64,000 nt of DNA, from contig JAJEKV010000049.1 in NCBI GenBank assembly GCA_021234155.1, positions 9,402,292-9,466,291 on the forward strand. The letters run 5' to 3'. The notes below the pieces were generated by a model. It worked only from the letters and a program-made list of their open reading frames with translations, made no database searches and was not told where the DNA came from. Below, piece after piece: positions 42,291 to 56,540 of this stretch (its first letter is position 1; the number at the start of each line of letters is the position of its first letter). The stretch is from Isoetes taiwanensis (lineage: Eukaryota; Streptophyta; Lycopodiopsida; Isoetales; Isoetaceae). A program made the translations under genes and the position numbers.

Positions 42291-45200
42291 TGTTGAGTGG
42301 GTGCTCGCTGGTGTGGGCTAGAGTGCCTGATGTAAATACATCTTGTATTTACGATGCGGATTATCGTAGTTAATTTGATCTTTTCAAAAAGTATTGATCA
42401 AAGGGCTAAGATGGCGGCTAAAGATCCAATGATCCAAGTCTAGTTCCTCTTGGTTCCTAAATGGGTAGTAGAGATTTCCATCTTGATGTATTTCTTTTAG
42501 CCTCTATTTTATACATACGATCAAACTAGTTTCTTGTGATCATTATCTCGCTTCGCTTTCCATTTCGAGGGGCGCGTCAAAAATAATGGCCTAGATTAGA
42601 TATTAGCAAAATTACACTCCCTCAATTTACCTTAACTTGGTTTTATCATATGGCAGCAAATCCTTTTTCAAAATTTTACGGAATTTTGTCTCAAAAAACA
42701 CAAAGGCAACACCACAAATTCATGTATCTTCAATTAGCACCAAATATCAATGTCATTTTGCTTGATTATAGAATATAAATACATCTGTTTAAAGTAGTTT
42801 CTACAAAAATTATATCTTGATTAGGCTTGCACAATAGCTGTATAAATCGGCATGCAATCCACCGTGCAATCATACTAAATGCATAAATGGTGATTGCAAC
42901 TACGGACGGAAACATCGAAAGGGTTTCCTCCATCTACCTCTAAGCGGTTGCTCATACCTCAGCAAAAGCGTGGTTTCATTAGGACGAGAAACATCTCCAT
43001 CTACTTCCCAAAGCGTTGTAGGCCCGATATTAAGTTTAACGGCTTAAGAGAACCAAAGGGAAAAATTAGAGGATCATGAACCGGCATTTTCGGAACCAAA
43101 TATGAGGCAAGCTGCTTACACTTGTTATGGCAGTCTTTAGATCTGTGATTATCTTGGTTGCATCGCAACCGCAGTTAGAAATTAAGATTGATGATAGAAT
43201 CTGAAAGAACAAATCTTGATTTATGAAGAATCTCATCGAATGTGTCAGATCCAAGCACTTCGGCCCCTATTCATCACAATTGGGCGAAGAAGAGCGAACA
43301 AATCACTATCATTTCTTCTTGCTTTCCATGCTTCAAGACTCTAGTTCTGATAGGCTCTGAATGAAATAACAAAGGCTGAGACAACCAAATCTATGAGATT
43401 GATGGCAAAAGACTACTATTTGCTTCTTGGTAGAAATAGTCTTTGAAGAACCCTCTTCTTTGCTGGCCATCCATCATTCCTTATAAAGGGAAATAGAAAT
43501 CTTAAGAAACTGATCAACCGTTTGATTGCTGAAATTAAGTGTTTGATAATGTTCACATTATGTCTATAAAATTTAATTTATAATATAAAGTTTCCCTGTC
43601 AGTATCATATCCAGCAATGCTAATTTCTGATTTTCAAGATAAAAAAATATGAGTTTTCATCACCAAAATGTAACAAAGAACATTAATGTTAAAGGGGTCT
43701 AGTAGCCAAACTCATTTATAGCGGTCGAACAAATTAAAACACCGAAAACTCTTTGTGGACTGTGCAGAGGTGTGCATTTTTCAGTCAAAAGTATTATTTT
43801 GTGTTGTTAATGCATTTTGGCAAACTCATATCTTAAATTCCCCAACTCACATAATTTTGGAACATATGGTTTAATTGAGGCAGTATAAATCAAGTTCCAG
43901 GCATGTAGTCCATCACAGAAATATAGAGTTTTGATATCAAACATTATAGTTATAAAGATCCTAAATTTTCCAGGGTGACATAAAATAACAGGATTAACTA
44001 GATTTGCTCAAATACAGAATTGTCATCTTATAAGCAATGAGCTTCAGAAGCAAAGCTGGCTTGGACCTACAGAGGCTCAGAGCCAAAGAGTGAAAAGGAG
44101 TCAGGGAGCTCACTGCATGCCATCCCAGCGCGAGCTGTTGGGAATGTGGGTTTCACGTGATGCTGGTGAAACCTACGGAGTTCTGTTTCGTTTGGAGTAT
44201 AGAACACAAATGCTCTTTCCTGTAAATGCAATTTAAAGTCAGGAGGACTCGAAGTAAAATTAAGATGAGTTTCTGTGGCATGTTTCAGGCTTCATTCGAT
44301 CTGAGAGGAATCTGATATAGGAGCCATATCGCTGCTGCCCTCGCTAATGGTATAACTTGAGAGAGATAATTACTCAGGCATGTGCTCACGCCTCGACTAC
44401 TGAGTTGGGCCGAATAGGTTACGATGCATCTTGTTCATTGGCTTCCGTAATTTGCTTATCTTGGCTCCTTCGGTTTTCCGTGGTTAATAACAAGATCTCT
44501 CGAGCGTCGCGCATGCCTTGGCTTTTAGTCCCCGACTTTCTGGTCGATATATTGTGAGTTACTCTTTGTGCTTTGCTCCCCATCAGGCTGGGAAGCTTGA
44601 TCATCACGAGAAAAGTCGTCTTTGTTGTCATTAAATCAAAGTTTCTAAGGTATCAGGAAGAGTTTTGGGTTGTCTCATTCTTTGCCATTTTGCTGCGTGA
44701 ATCAATAACGCCCGCTGTAAAAGAATGGGTATGGTTAAGCAAGTGGAACCCGGGAGGCTTTGTGGTTCCATTAATTTTTAGGCGAAAAGTTAATTAGCGA
44801 AGATTGTTCGTGCATACTGAGGTCCCCATAGTACTTGCTTTTAGAGGAAGGATTGGCTTGAGGGCTTTAGATATTGAACCATTTGTATCTAAAGCTTCGT
44901 CATGTGGTTGTTATGGGTTAAATTCCTATCGTACTTTGAGGGCCGCATTTAATTTATTACTATGTTTAACCGCTACTAGGTCTCAAAGCCATGACCTGTG
45001 GTTTCTTATACATGAATATATTTGATAAAAGAAAATACATGCCATAGTGGTTTGTTTATAATGATATAATAATTACGTGATATGGTTTTCATGTTGGTTT
45101 TCAGCGCTATAGTAGTTCCATTAAAATGGATTATGGTTAATGGGGCAACTTCATGCATATATTGGCGTTCCATTAGAACCTAATAAAAGGCTTAACTTCA

Positions 45201-45815
45201 AAACTGCTTTAACCGCCATTTATGCATGGTTTGGAGGTTGATTCAATATATCCAACATTAATCAATCATACATTATTAGTTTTTTCTTTAGCATAATGTT
45301 GGTGAAGCAGTTGATCTATTATCATAGGTATGGCATTGCTTGGATCATTTTTTCATTTTGTAGTTGAGGGTTGAGAATGTTGGATTTATCAATTGCATGA
45401 AGTGCGGAATAATCAAGTAGATGGATGATCTTCAACATGTTTTTTGTAGAAGTGTGTTTGTGAAGTTTATTTCATTATTGTGGTGTTCTGCATATTTTTT
45501 GCTATGTTATGTTGGTGAATTATTTGCTGTCTGAGAGATTAAAGATAGATATGGGATTAAAAGGAACACCATCATATTAACTTCATAAAAGAATTTAATA
45601 ACTGACTTTTAACTCCATATATTGATTTATTCACTTATTAAAATGAAGTTCTTTGCATAATTTGCATCTTAAAGTAGGATATGATATTTCAAAGAAGCAT
45701 AGTTCCATCCATTGCTTCAATTGGATCTTAGGCTGTGAAAAGAATGGAATTAGGGTATCATTGGCTTGAGGTGGTAGAGATTTAAGGTTGAAGCTTGGAG
45801 ATTACATGTGATTGT
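42291..45815. other. No supported gene
   Basis: AT-rich sequence with only short frames on both strands. No RNA gene, TIR or LTR recognised. Confidence 0.5.
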
Positions 45816-45826
45816 TCCATATTCTT

Positions 45827-46172
45827 GTTTGCATCTCTCTCCCTCATTATTTATGTTCTACAAGTTTGTAGGAGGCATAGTCAGTAATCAAAATGCGATT
45901 TTGAAGCAAAGTTGAAATTTTTAATCACAAACCTGGATTTGAATATATATAGTAAAATTATATTATTAATTTTTCTTCGTTATGGCAAGAGGCATGTGTA
46001 TACGATGTTGCATCTCTCTCCTCATTATTTAGCTCATTCACAAGTTTGGACATAGTCAACTAATCGAAATGCCAATATTAGGCAAAGTTAGAAAATTTTA
46101 ATGCAAATATATGAAGGATTTGAATATATATAGTATTAGAATGCAAAAGAGGCATGTGTATACGATGTTGAT
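45827..46172. repeat. Tandem duplication, two ~170-bp units
   Basis: Unit 1 (45827-46005) and unit 2 (about 46006-46172) share GCATCTCTCTCC, TCATTATTTA, CACAAGTTTG, CATAGTCA, AAATGC, GGATTTGAATATATATAGTA and GAGGCATGTGTATACGATGTTG in the same order. They differ by many small indels. Confidence 0.8.
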
Positions 46173-47372
46173 TGGCATCTGGTGATATCTTTGAAGTGGA
46201 ACAACCTGCATGGCTTGTGCATTTGACATGCACCAAAGGGGTCCAAAGGAAGTATGCTTGCTTCTTTCCTTACAAGGAAAAGCCTCATTCTGTTTAAAAA
46301 TTCAATGGCCGAGATTAAATATTGGGAATGGATCTAGGGCGATATAAATCCTAAATGTTAAAATGAGAGGGCGTTAGGGTAGAAGGGGCGGCCGTTTGGA
46401 GGAAGGGAGGAGACTTTCCCATTACGGGGCTCAAAGTTTCCCAGCTTAATTTGCCATTGTGGAATGATTACGGCGCTCAAAAGGTAAATTCGATGGTGTC
46501 GGTTCTTCCTTTTCTGGCATTTTTTTATCGTGATGCTGCCATACCATTATGCTTCAAATAGATCATGTCTTTGCTTCTGACTTGCTACTTGAAGGGCCAT
46601 GGCATAAACATTAGGGTCTATATTATTTATTACGTCTTGGAACAAAGTGAAGAGATGGGATACTTCTTAGCCTTTTGGGTTGCCCTGAGAGGCAAACCCT
46701 TGTTAAGGTTGCCCTAGGGGAGCAGCCTTGTTTATGTGGGGTTTGGCATATCCTAGGTATATGCTAAGTGTATCCCCTAGGATATCTTTGGTGGCTGCTA
46801 CAAACCTATTCTTCCACATGTGGTCGGTCAATTCTCGGTCACCTGCGTTGTGGATCCCGGGGATGCTGGAAGCAAACTAGCGGGAAAGGTAGAGGCCGGC
46901 AGAACTGTCGGTTCAAGTCCTCACGCTTTCTGCCCTTGAAGTGCAGCTGGCGATTTTTAGGTGTCTTGATCTTGGCTTGGAAACTTGATTTTCTCGCCGG
47001 TTATTTTACCTTGGCATGGCGTGGCTCGCCAGCACTCAGCCGGTAATGTCACCTGGATAAAGGGAACACTGGTTATCTTGCATCCGGATATTTCTTGCTT
47101 CACGGAGTTTTAAATAGCATACCGAATTTCTTCAAAGACCATGGGTTAGATCCATTTACCCATGAGCTTTCCGCCGAATATTTTTCTTCCCATCGAAGAG
47201 GTTAGCTTTAGCCATTGGCTTTCGAGGGGACATGTGGGCCCAGTTCTGCCTCATTATTCGTGATTTTCCCAAGTTGAGGCTTTGATTACTCTGGGTTTAA
47301 CTTTGAATCTTTGAGTCTGGAACCAAAAGAATAACGATATAAACTTTATGATCAGGTTTCTTTCTCAGTAGA
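46173..47372. other. No confident gene; short protein-like fragment near 46850
   Basis: Around 46852-46945 a plus-strand frame reads CVVDPGDAGSKLAGKVEAGR before a stop, and an overlapping 92-codon frame starts at 46768. Neither is long enough to call. Local G+C is raised. Confidence 0.3.
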
Positions 47373-47570
47373 CTAGTTTCTTAAGGTTGGTTTTGGGGAA
47401 AACCTTCTCCTTCTTGGCTTACCAAATGTTTCCTTCGAGCTTTTGAAAGCCCGTCCAGCAGTGCAGGCATAGATATACTTGGCCACTTCTAGCTTGCTAT
47501 GCCTGACCTCTGCTTTACTTATGCCTCTGGATGGTGAGCTTGGCTTGCTAGGTTCGTCACTACGTGCCAT
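47373..47570 (-). pseudogene. Short frame, possibly a hAT/BED-transposase fragment
   Basis: MARSDEPSKPSSPSRGISKA, then KLEVAKYIYACTAGRAFKSS. The latter loosely resembles the start of the DUF659 region of plant hAT transposases (a pattern like .A.FIY..GL.FN...S). A Ser/Pro-rich linker before it would fit. At 65 codons this is only a suggestion. Confidence 0.2.
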
Positions 47571-47699
47571 AATAAAGCGGAAGAAGTTGTTGTTCAGTGC
47601 GTTTTTTTTTTACAAGTGGCTTTGCGGTTGGCGGGATTGTTATTTATACTCGAGACAGCGATTTTGTTATTAAGCTGACTTTTCAGGGCAACCCTTGAA

Positions 47700-50600
47700 T
47701 GAAACATAGCTCTCCAAGCCAAATAATATAGCGGTACTTCTGTTCAGGTGAAAAACATTCATTCATAGGAGCATGTTTTTCTTTATTATCAGAACATGCT
47801 TTCTTCTGTTGTAAACCTGCCCGACTATCTTCATTTGAAGTGGGCTATTAAAGTTGATACAGAGGCGTAAATATGTGTGAGTCATGGTATCCTATATGAT
47901 GTTAGAAGAGATTAAACACGAATTGCCTCACAGTGGGAGTTGTCTATCATTGCTTGCAAGAAAAATAAGCTGGTACAGATCCAACAAAAATCTTAGTTGA
48001 TGTTTTTGTTTTTGTGGGACTTTGATCTGGGTTTTACATATGTTTAGGTTTTGGAGCTTATAAATCTTCCTTGTGCTCATCTCGGGCATATACAACTAAC
48101 CAAAGGCTGGAGCTTCTTGGCAATTAATGGGAATTTAGTAAACAAGTAGCAATATAGAAATTGGAGCTGAGCAAACATAGCTGCCATAACCGACTTGACT
48201 TAGCTCCTAAAATATTAACATACCTTCTTTATTCTCTTTTTCTATATTAAGATAATACGCTTATTTTCGCGATGATCGAGGCACCATCTACATATAGTTG
48301 TTGATCATCATAAAAAGCTGTGACTATTTCTTGATTTGATGAGGGAATAAGCTTTCTTTGCAACATTGTATCTTTGGAAACATTCTTAAAGGTAACGTAA
48401 AACAGGAGATTAATAGGAAAGATCGAGAATAATCTTACTTAAATGTTTGCCATTTTTAGTTTGCTAGTTTCTAAAGTCATGTTGTGACCAAAGCTCCTGC
48501 AATACGCCTTCTACGCAATTTTGAATTACCTCTGGCGTGGTGGTTATTGCTTTACGAGAAAGCTTGATCGGTATGGTGCATAAAGACATGAGCAATAAAA
48601 GGCAGGTCACTTTATCGTAATTACTATGTATATGTTATGACCATTAGAATCGCAATAAGATTTCTTCACGTATTAAAGTGTTGACCGAACATCTGGTGAA
48701 TAAATGCTCCTTTTAATTGCAAGAACAAGCGGCTTAGAGACAAAATAATACATGAATTAGATTCCAGTATGTGCCGATACGCCAGTATATTCATATTCAT
48801 GGTAAGAAATCATGATGATACCAAATGGCTTCGATATCTATTTGTTTGAAACCGATGACATGATCACCGGACCATCGAATGGAAAATTCATAAACACTCT
48901 GTGATTGCAAAATGTGCATCGGTGTGGTCACCCGGCCAGGTAGTCGCTTTTAGCCCACGCAATTAATGGGGCCATGTGAGAGCGGTTTGTTGCGCCTTGT
49001 TGTCTTTTCTACTATGATGATCTCATCCATTAGGCGATAAAAAGAGCGCATAAAATAGCCTTTCTTTTAATAACCTCAAAAGCGGCGGCCTACAAGAAAT
49101 TAGGAAACATTATTGAAAGATTTAAAGATTGTCGAGGACATGCACATACCGTTGTTTATGTGTATAGCATGGCAAATAGTTGGAAAAATAGTGCAGGGAT
49201 TTCCAAAACAATGTTGTCCGCCATGTTGAGACAAAACCAAAACAATATCACTTATTCATAAATGTTGCATCTCTTGGCCAATGACACGAAAGACTATGAA
49301 CTGCATCAATCTTTTTCTTTTGAAAATCTTACTGCGATGAATCAAGCCTTTTCAATCAGAATGAAAGGCAATGGTGTTTTTGCTATGTAGGATAGGTGAA
49401 GCATTTGTATAATTTTTTAACTTTGATATGCCATCAAACAATGATCGAATTCGAATGATTTGAGTAAGGTACATTACTCATGTTAACACATATGTTCTCT
49501 AGCTTCTAGAAATTTACATTATCGAAATATTATATGTGTGATTAGGTGTGCAATTGAAATAGACTGACTCAATGTGAAAGATGAACATCGACATTGCAAT
49601 CATGACTCCGCTTCATAGGACCCAACTTCCATGGTTTTATGTATATATTTCACAGTTTAGATATATAAGTATGTTTAATGCGGCTTCGTGCTTGAACCAT
49701 TGTAGCTATGTATTTAGTTATTTCCGTTTATTTGAGGACATAAAATTATAGAATTTATATTCAATAGAAGTCACATAAATTGTTGTATCTAAGATGAAAG
49801 TTTTGAGATCACGATTGTCCTTGTTGTCACAAGAACACTGTAAAATATATAATAAAAGGAGGAAAATTTAAGTAAAATACCAATAAACTTGAGGAAGTGT
49901 ATGTTGTGGATTATATATTGTTGCAGCAATATATAATAACCAAAAGACCTCACAAAAACTTGGGTTGTCCCTTGTGCATCACGATCGACTAGCGGTATGT
50001 TAAGCTGTATTTCTTTTTGTGTAAAATGGTTTTCATTTCTTAGACCAACTAACTCTATCCTATCAATGATGAGATGGATTTCTATAAAGTAGAGTCTTGG
50101 GCCCAGTTGTTGTACTTTAGAACATAAAGCAACAAATAGCTCTTCTACAAAGTATGTATACTTCTTCGCGAGCCAAAAAGAATAATAAAAATCTCATGTC
50201 GAGGGAATCGAGTCATTAGCACCATGCTAGAAATAAACTTTGGTCCATACGCAAATTCATAGAAACTAAAACAACACAAAACAAAACCCCTTTCAAACCA
50301 TTAATAACTTCCCAAGCACATCCATTATTATGAGAACTATGACGAAGCGGCTGACAGAAACATGAAAACACACTCGAGGCCGCAGAAAGGCAACCCCTCA
50401 TCGCGCTGACACACTGTTAATTGTTTTCTATAACTTTGAGGTTACGCTGTCTGGGGTTTCTTCGCGATATGTTGCTTATCTTGCATATGTGTTTTGGCTT
50501 TTACGAGTTACGAATATAATACGATAATTAACATACAAGCTCTGTGGATGATATCAATTATTTTTACTCAACCAAGTTCTTTGTGACGTATGTTATTTTT

Positions 50601-52619
50601 TTAATGCGAATCGAATCGATTGATAAAAGTGCTTCTAGCGACATCTAGGAATAATAATTTAAGTTGCTCTTCTTTGCGGACGCTGTGGATCTCTATTTAG
50701 GATATTATGATGTATGGAGGACCATTTTGTAAAGTATTTACTCACGAAACTACGTCATATGAGCGAAGTTTCATATTTCTAGTCATGGTCTAGTTCTTTT
50801 CCATCGATCCATACTTCAATCATTTTGTGGAAATATCTTGAAGAATGGATCTCATAGCTTAGGTTGAATGCAATGATCCTAGCTTCTTTGTGTCCATTTG
50901 GCTTTAGCCCCTGCAATCATGTCTTTGTAAAATTCTTGCATTCTCTGTAGCTCATATGTTATTGTTGTTTGATGTAGTTCCCATGTGCATGTAGTTTATC
51001 TGCAGAAATATGCAAAAGCTTTATCTCTCCTCTCTCCTTCGCCGACCGAGGTTATCTTTCTTGTTCTATTCTTTGTTGAAAGCTTATGCGTTATCCTTTA
51101 TTTAAAGCGATTTATATTGGGTCTTTCTCAAAATGAATGCTTGCTCTTTTTTGTAATGCTTTTCCAATTGGATCTTTAGGAATTCTACGACATACGAACA
51201 TTTCGGGACGCATTACCTATTAGGCAGTAAGCGGGATTTCACGAGGGAATAGTCTGAAATGCATATTGTACATTTGTTCTCAGAGGTATCCACACCCGAT
51301 GCTTGACATCACAGCAATGTAATTGTGATAGGCTTATTCAAACTTTCATATAACCGGAGTAGGGCTATTTACTTGGCGGCCACATTTTTCTTTTCCGCTT
51401 TCAAAGGGGTGGGTTCTAAATTTAGCATGTGTTTAGCTCAATTGATTACAGCCTAGCAGTTTTCTAACGCAAATTTTACGTCTATTTTAAAAGAAAGGGA
51501 TGTTATTGTCATAAAATTTTGAAATACAATTACTTGCTGTAAATGCATATTACTGGCTAATGAAGGTGTAATGGAGGCAAAAGTCCTCTCTAGCAGTTCC
51601 ATGATTTTTGTTTAGCATGGTTGAAAATGGTTAATTGGAGCTTGGTTCATGAGCTTTGTTGGAATAGTTGGAAATGGTTGGTTCGCTTGAAAAGTCACTT
51701 CAAATTATTATTGCCCCTTTCTTGAAATTTAATACATGTAATAGTGTTTTTACCATTGGATAAGTGGATATACCAGGTTGAATCCTGGGTCTTTGGCTTT
51801 GGTGTACATGGTTTTTAAACCTATAAAATTATGGGGTTCCCATGTAAAGGAATTTTTATGTTTTAATGTAAAAAACTCGCATCAATCTAAGTCGATGAGC
51901 TTTGTATAATTCCTCCTCTTCTAAAACAACAATGGATGGTTCAATGAACGCTCCTTAGTTTTTATGTGAAACTGTACTAAATACTTCCATATTAAGTATT
52001 TATATAAAATAATAAAATGTTAATAGTTTGATGAAACTTACCTAAATTGATTGGTTGCCCCAATATATTAAAATACCAGCCTTTATTAATATCTTGATGG
52101 AAACCCATTGTTATTTCCCATCATCCTTTGTTTTTGAGACAAAAATACTGCATGTAGAAACAACATTGTTTATGTGGAAAGGTAAGATGATTTCGTTAAG
52201 GAAACACACTAAGTTGCATAAAAGGTTTACGTTGAAATCGTGAAGGATGTAGGCAGTTCGTTGGAAACCACTCTGGTTTACAAAGAAGTAGAGTTAAAAT
52301 CACATGAATAAGTTTATGGTCTCACGACAATAAGCGGCAGTAAAAACCACTTAAGAATAAACTACCTAGAATGAAGACAGGCTGGGGTAACAAACTAGAA
52401 TCATAAACCTTAAGAAGAACCACATTATGTAACTAGTAATGATTATTCATACGATAACCCACTTGTAACATAGAGTTTATGATGATGGTTTTTGTGAAAA
52501 ATTAATTCTGAAAAAATTGGTATCTTTTTGGAAGCCTTGTGAGGGTCACAATAGGGATTTAAATACCATCACCTGTATTATAAAATTATATGGCGTGTGT
52601 CTTCAGAAGGGTTTTGGTA
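47700..52619. other. No supported gene
   Basis: About 4.9 kb of AT-rich sequence with frames no longer than about 65 codons. No RNA gene or clear repeat structure recognised. Confidence 0.5.
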
Positions 52620-54527
52620 AATGGTTTTGCCTTGCATATTTTTGTTCCCTTAAAACTGCACCACCAGAATCTTTTATGCAAGGCCATGCAAGCAATTCAG
52701 GCATTCAACTTTAGGGTCTGATTTAGGGTTCGTGGGAGCGAAGCGTGGACGAGGGCTATGGCCTGCGCCTCCGTGAGGGCTAGGCAGTCGTGTATGTTGC
52801 AAAGGTGATGGGCGCCATGCATCGCTGGTGACCGCGATGCCATGCGTGCGTCTTTGAAGAATATGTCCCAATATCTGGTGGCTAAAAGTTTCATACAACC
52901 ATTGAAGTTTCAACTGCCGAGCAGCGGTGCCGCTGAGCAAGGTGGAGTCATGATAAAATGCATGGTCCATGGAGACAGTAATTTGAGTTATCTTTGTTAT
53001 GATCTGAATGGAAGTCATGCCAGATCTCCATACGAAGAGTGGTGTGGCAAGCTGAGCAGAGAAAGGGCTCCAGAACCTATTGCGAAGTATCGCCCTGGGA
53101 GTATTTTGTTAAAACCGAATCAATTTTACCGGGCGTAACGCACATGATTTGAGTGAGCATTTTGGGGTTCCATGATGGTGATATGAGCGTAAGTTTGGAC
53201 TTTATTACCCAACCAGCGGCAGAATCATCCAGACCATATTGGGCAAAATAATAATTAGAACGAAGGAAACGTTTTGTCAAACTGCTGGCACTGGAAGGAA
53301 GATGAGGTGATGCGTGGCTTGCAATTCTTGTTATGCTAAATAGATTACCTTGGTGGTGCAAAGTCCCATATACCAAGTGGACGGAAGATCATTTTCCAAG
53401 AAGTTAAAGATTGGGAAAGTAGATCTAATATATGTGTTGCTGTGTAGTCTTACATGTTTCATGCCGCCGCATTGATCCATTGTTTCCTACTACATTACGC
53501 TAGGGCTATCTTGTGAAACCAATAATTGATTAAGAGAATAAACTGGCTAGCCAGGATACACCCACCCAGAGCCCCAAATCCCAAAACTTGCCGGTGCTGG
53601 CTGGTAGACACTGGCTGTGCCCAATTAATTCCTTCAATGATGCTATGGGAATCCTGCAGAAAGCAAAGTTTAGGGTATGCATATTTGGCCCAATATTCCA
53701 AGAAGCTGTCAGTGAGGTGCATGCATCGAAGTATGAACTTAAAGATGTTAGAAATGCGGATACCTTGGTGCTATAATTAGCTTTTAAGATTAATATAACT
53801 ATTGGAATAAAGAGGCCAAATCGAACCCCAGCAATAACTGAATGAGGGTATGAGTTACCCTTTGTTGCCGTACGTAGATCTGCGTTTTAGTTGCATAAAT
53901 TCACAAAGCGATTTAATCGCTGTTTCAACATTCGTGATTGCGTATGTCAAGGCGTTGTTTTAACTCTTCGTTATTTTTTTAAACTGTTCATGGTGAAACA
54001 TGTATAATGTAAGAAATACAATGCTGTTCTTCTATGCCCCAGTATATATTACATGGCATCTTAAAAAGGGGATATGTTGGCAAAGGCATGAAGCCATCGT
54101 CCACCTCATCAATATTTTGAAGCAAGTTGCAATATCAATTTGTGTGTACCTCATCCTATTTGTATGAAGATATAGCTTGGAAGGGTTTGGCAAGATTTAA
54201 GCACTACCATTTTCGGTAAGATGCTGGTTTGAAGTCCCTATCGCAGAGCCCTGGTAAACATCAAATTTGAAGCTCACCATCTACGGTGAAGTTGCAATCT
54301 ATGGTGGCTGTAATATCGATTCCTATGGTCCTATGGTCTCTCATCCTTATTTGTCAAACATAAAGTGTGTGGTATAGTTTCGATAAGAGTAGGCACTATG
54401 GCTTTGAAGAAGCCCCATATTCTAAAGTTAAGTGTTCCATTGCACTTTTCTATGTTTGTTCCGCTGAAATTTACGCTTAATGTTTTCATCATTTTTCACA
54501 AGACATGTTGCCATCTCTCAGCCTTAA

Positions 54528-54680
54528 GGGCCTGAAGAAGGGTCCAAATTTTAATACAACAACCAAATACATAACTATCATTAACATTTAATTAACTTAA
54601 AACCATTAAACTGATTGCATCTAACATTTTGGGAATTACAACCCCCTTTGGTTTAGTATATTCACACCAAGTTACGAAAG
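54528..54680. mobile_element. Long-TIR arm E4 (copy of E2 left arm)
   Basis: TAA then GGGCCTGAAGAAGGGTCC, AATACAACAACC and CAACCCCCTTTGGTTTAG..TATTCACACC. A diverged version of 30531-30690; the palindromic terminus is disrupted. Confidence 0.6.
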
Positions 54681-56041
54681 GCATAAAAAATTTTTTCTAA
54701 AAGATGCACAATTAGAAGAACAAGAAATATACTAATCATGAAACAAATGTAATTTATTGATCTCAAAATTAACATCTCAAAAATCTCATGCTCAACCAAT
54801 ATTTCATCTAATAAGTGAGATGCAAAAGATAATATCACAAAATACAAAGAGCCATCATAGCACATGCCGGAGCTGTGTACTGCCATACCGGTAAGTAAAT
54901 CGACACCAACTATCATAAATCCTAAGTTTGGTAAGGAAGTATTAGAAAGATAGAAAGCCTAGAATTAAAGAAATTTATGTGAGGTAAACAACAAAATATC
55001 TATAATCACAAATGCTAACCATGATATTTTCATATTTATAGAACAAAATGGTGGGGTCAAGCCACGTAATACCAAGATGCTGTCGCTAAAATAGCAATTA
55101 GCCTCCTAGCAATGTAAGGAAGGAAGAGATAGGAAGCTGCTATAATTAAGAAATTTGGAAGAGAGGTAGAAACAACAAAGTATCTCAGAATCAAAATGCC
55201 ATGATATTTTCAGAGATCAAACAACCCTTCCGTGCCATAGAATAACATGATGTGGTTGCCGCCAAATATATAAGAAGAGATTCTTTGTATTCCATGGTTT
55301 TTAGAATGTAAGGATGCGTCTAAACAAGAATATGAAATTAGGCTCACCGACACCAGAGAACCCTAAACCAAAGGGTACTTGCAGTTTGTAACCGCCAGCT
55401 TGTGCAGATGATAGAAATTGGTGGGTACATCCGGGATGCTATGTCTGGTCGATACGGTATAAATAAGGTCCATCTCCGCCGCGCGAAAGCGAAAGTGCTT
55501 GATTCTATGGCCTCGGGAGGCCGATTTATACAAACCTCCTGGGACACCGATAAAAGCAGATAGAATTCTAGTGGCTTCCGAACCAACGACAATAAATCTT
55601 GCCTGCTTCCAGCTTTAGATGCTAGGGCTCGGCTTAAAGGATGGAAAATTCCATCTTGATCTGGCGCAGGCCGGAAGACTGGCATGGAATTGAAATCACT
55701 TATAGACTGTAGAACCGCGATGTAATCCGCTGGCTAAAGATCCTGCACATGTGTATTGCCGGAAGAAATCAAAGCTCAACAAACCGTAACCGGCATCCGG
55801 GCCGCGAAAAGCGGCTCACTGCCGCAGAAGCTCTTGACCTTCCTGGTCCGTTTAAAGAAATTGGGCACGAAACTATAGAACCCTTAAAATGGGTTTGCTC
55901 TCGAGGCCCATGTATGAGCTTTGAAATCTATGGACCTGGGCATGGCACCAAGATCGGTGAGCAAAGCACTCTAGATGCTGTGGCTACATTAGCATATCCC
56001 ACATACCTTCTAACATCAAAACTATAAAACCATAGAAAACG

Positions 56042-56490
56042 TGACAAAATAGAAGAAACCAAATATAACTACTATGAATATTAATTAACACAAACCACGG
56101 CATTAGATATTAAAATAAATTTTAACTTTTGTTTAGTATATTCACACGGGGTGACTCCGGCACCAGAGTCACAAGATAGGTATATTCACCCTTAGTTCTT
56201 AATCTAATCGCATAAAAGTTCCTCGTCAGGGTATGCTGATGGCGGAATTTGTTATACCGATAATAAGATTTCCAGCAAACACTATAAAGAGATTTCGTAG
56301 CAATATACTGGCATGGTGTTGATTTTAATGCAGAACATAATCATTAGGGCCTGTCTCATTACCCCGTGAATATGCACCCAAACAAAGGGTTTAAGGGAAC
56401 TTGACCTTAAACATGTCTAATGGGGTCGGTCGTGTTTAATTAATGTCCACATAGTAGTTATGTTTCGGCTGTTACATTATAAATTGCTCC
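56042..56490. mobile_element. Foldback unit E5 (copy of E3)
   Basis: Inverted arms at about 56055-56165 and 56355-56485 share TATTCACACGGGG and CCGTGAATATGCACCCAAAC, matching 32220-32707. GGCCCTTCGGGCC at the right end is lost (TTGCTCCTTTCAC). Confidence 0.6.
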
Positions 56491-56495
56491 TTTCA

Positions 56496-56540
56496 CAAAA
56501 ATAAAAATAAAAAATTAAAAAATAAAAAATAGAAACAAAA
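56496..56540. repeat. A-rich (AAAAT)n microsatellite, copy 2
   Basis: Corresponds to 32708-32757. Confidence 0.75.

Noticed and set aside
46905-46935. tRNA gene suggested by the B-box-like GGTTCAAGTCC
   Set aside because: No pairing T stem, acceptor stem or properly placed A box could be found.
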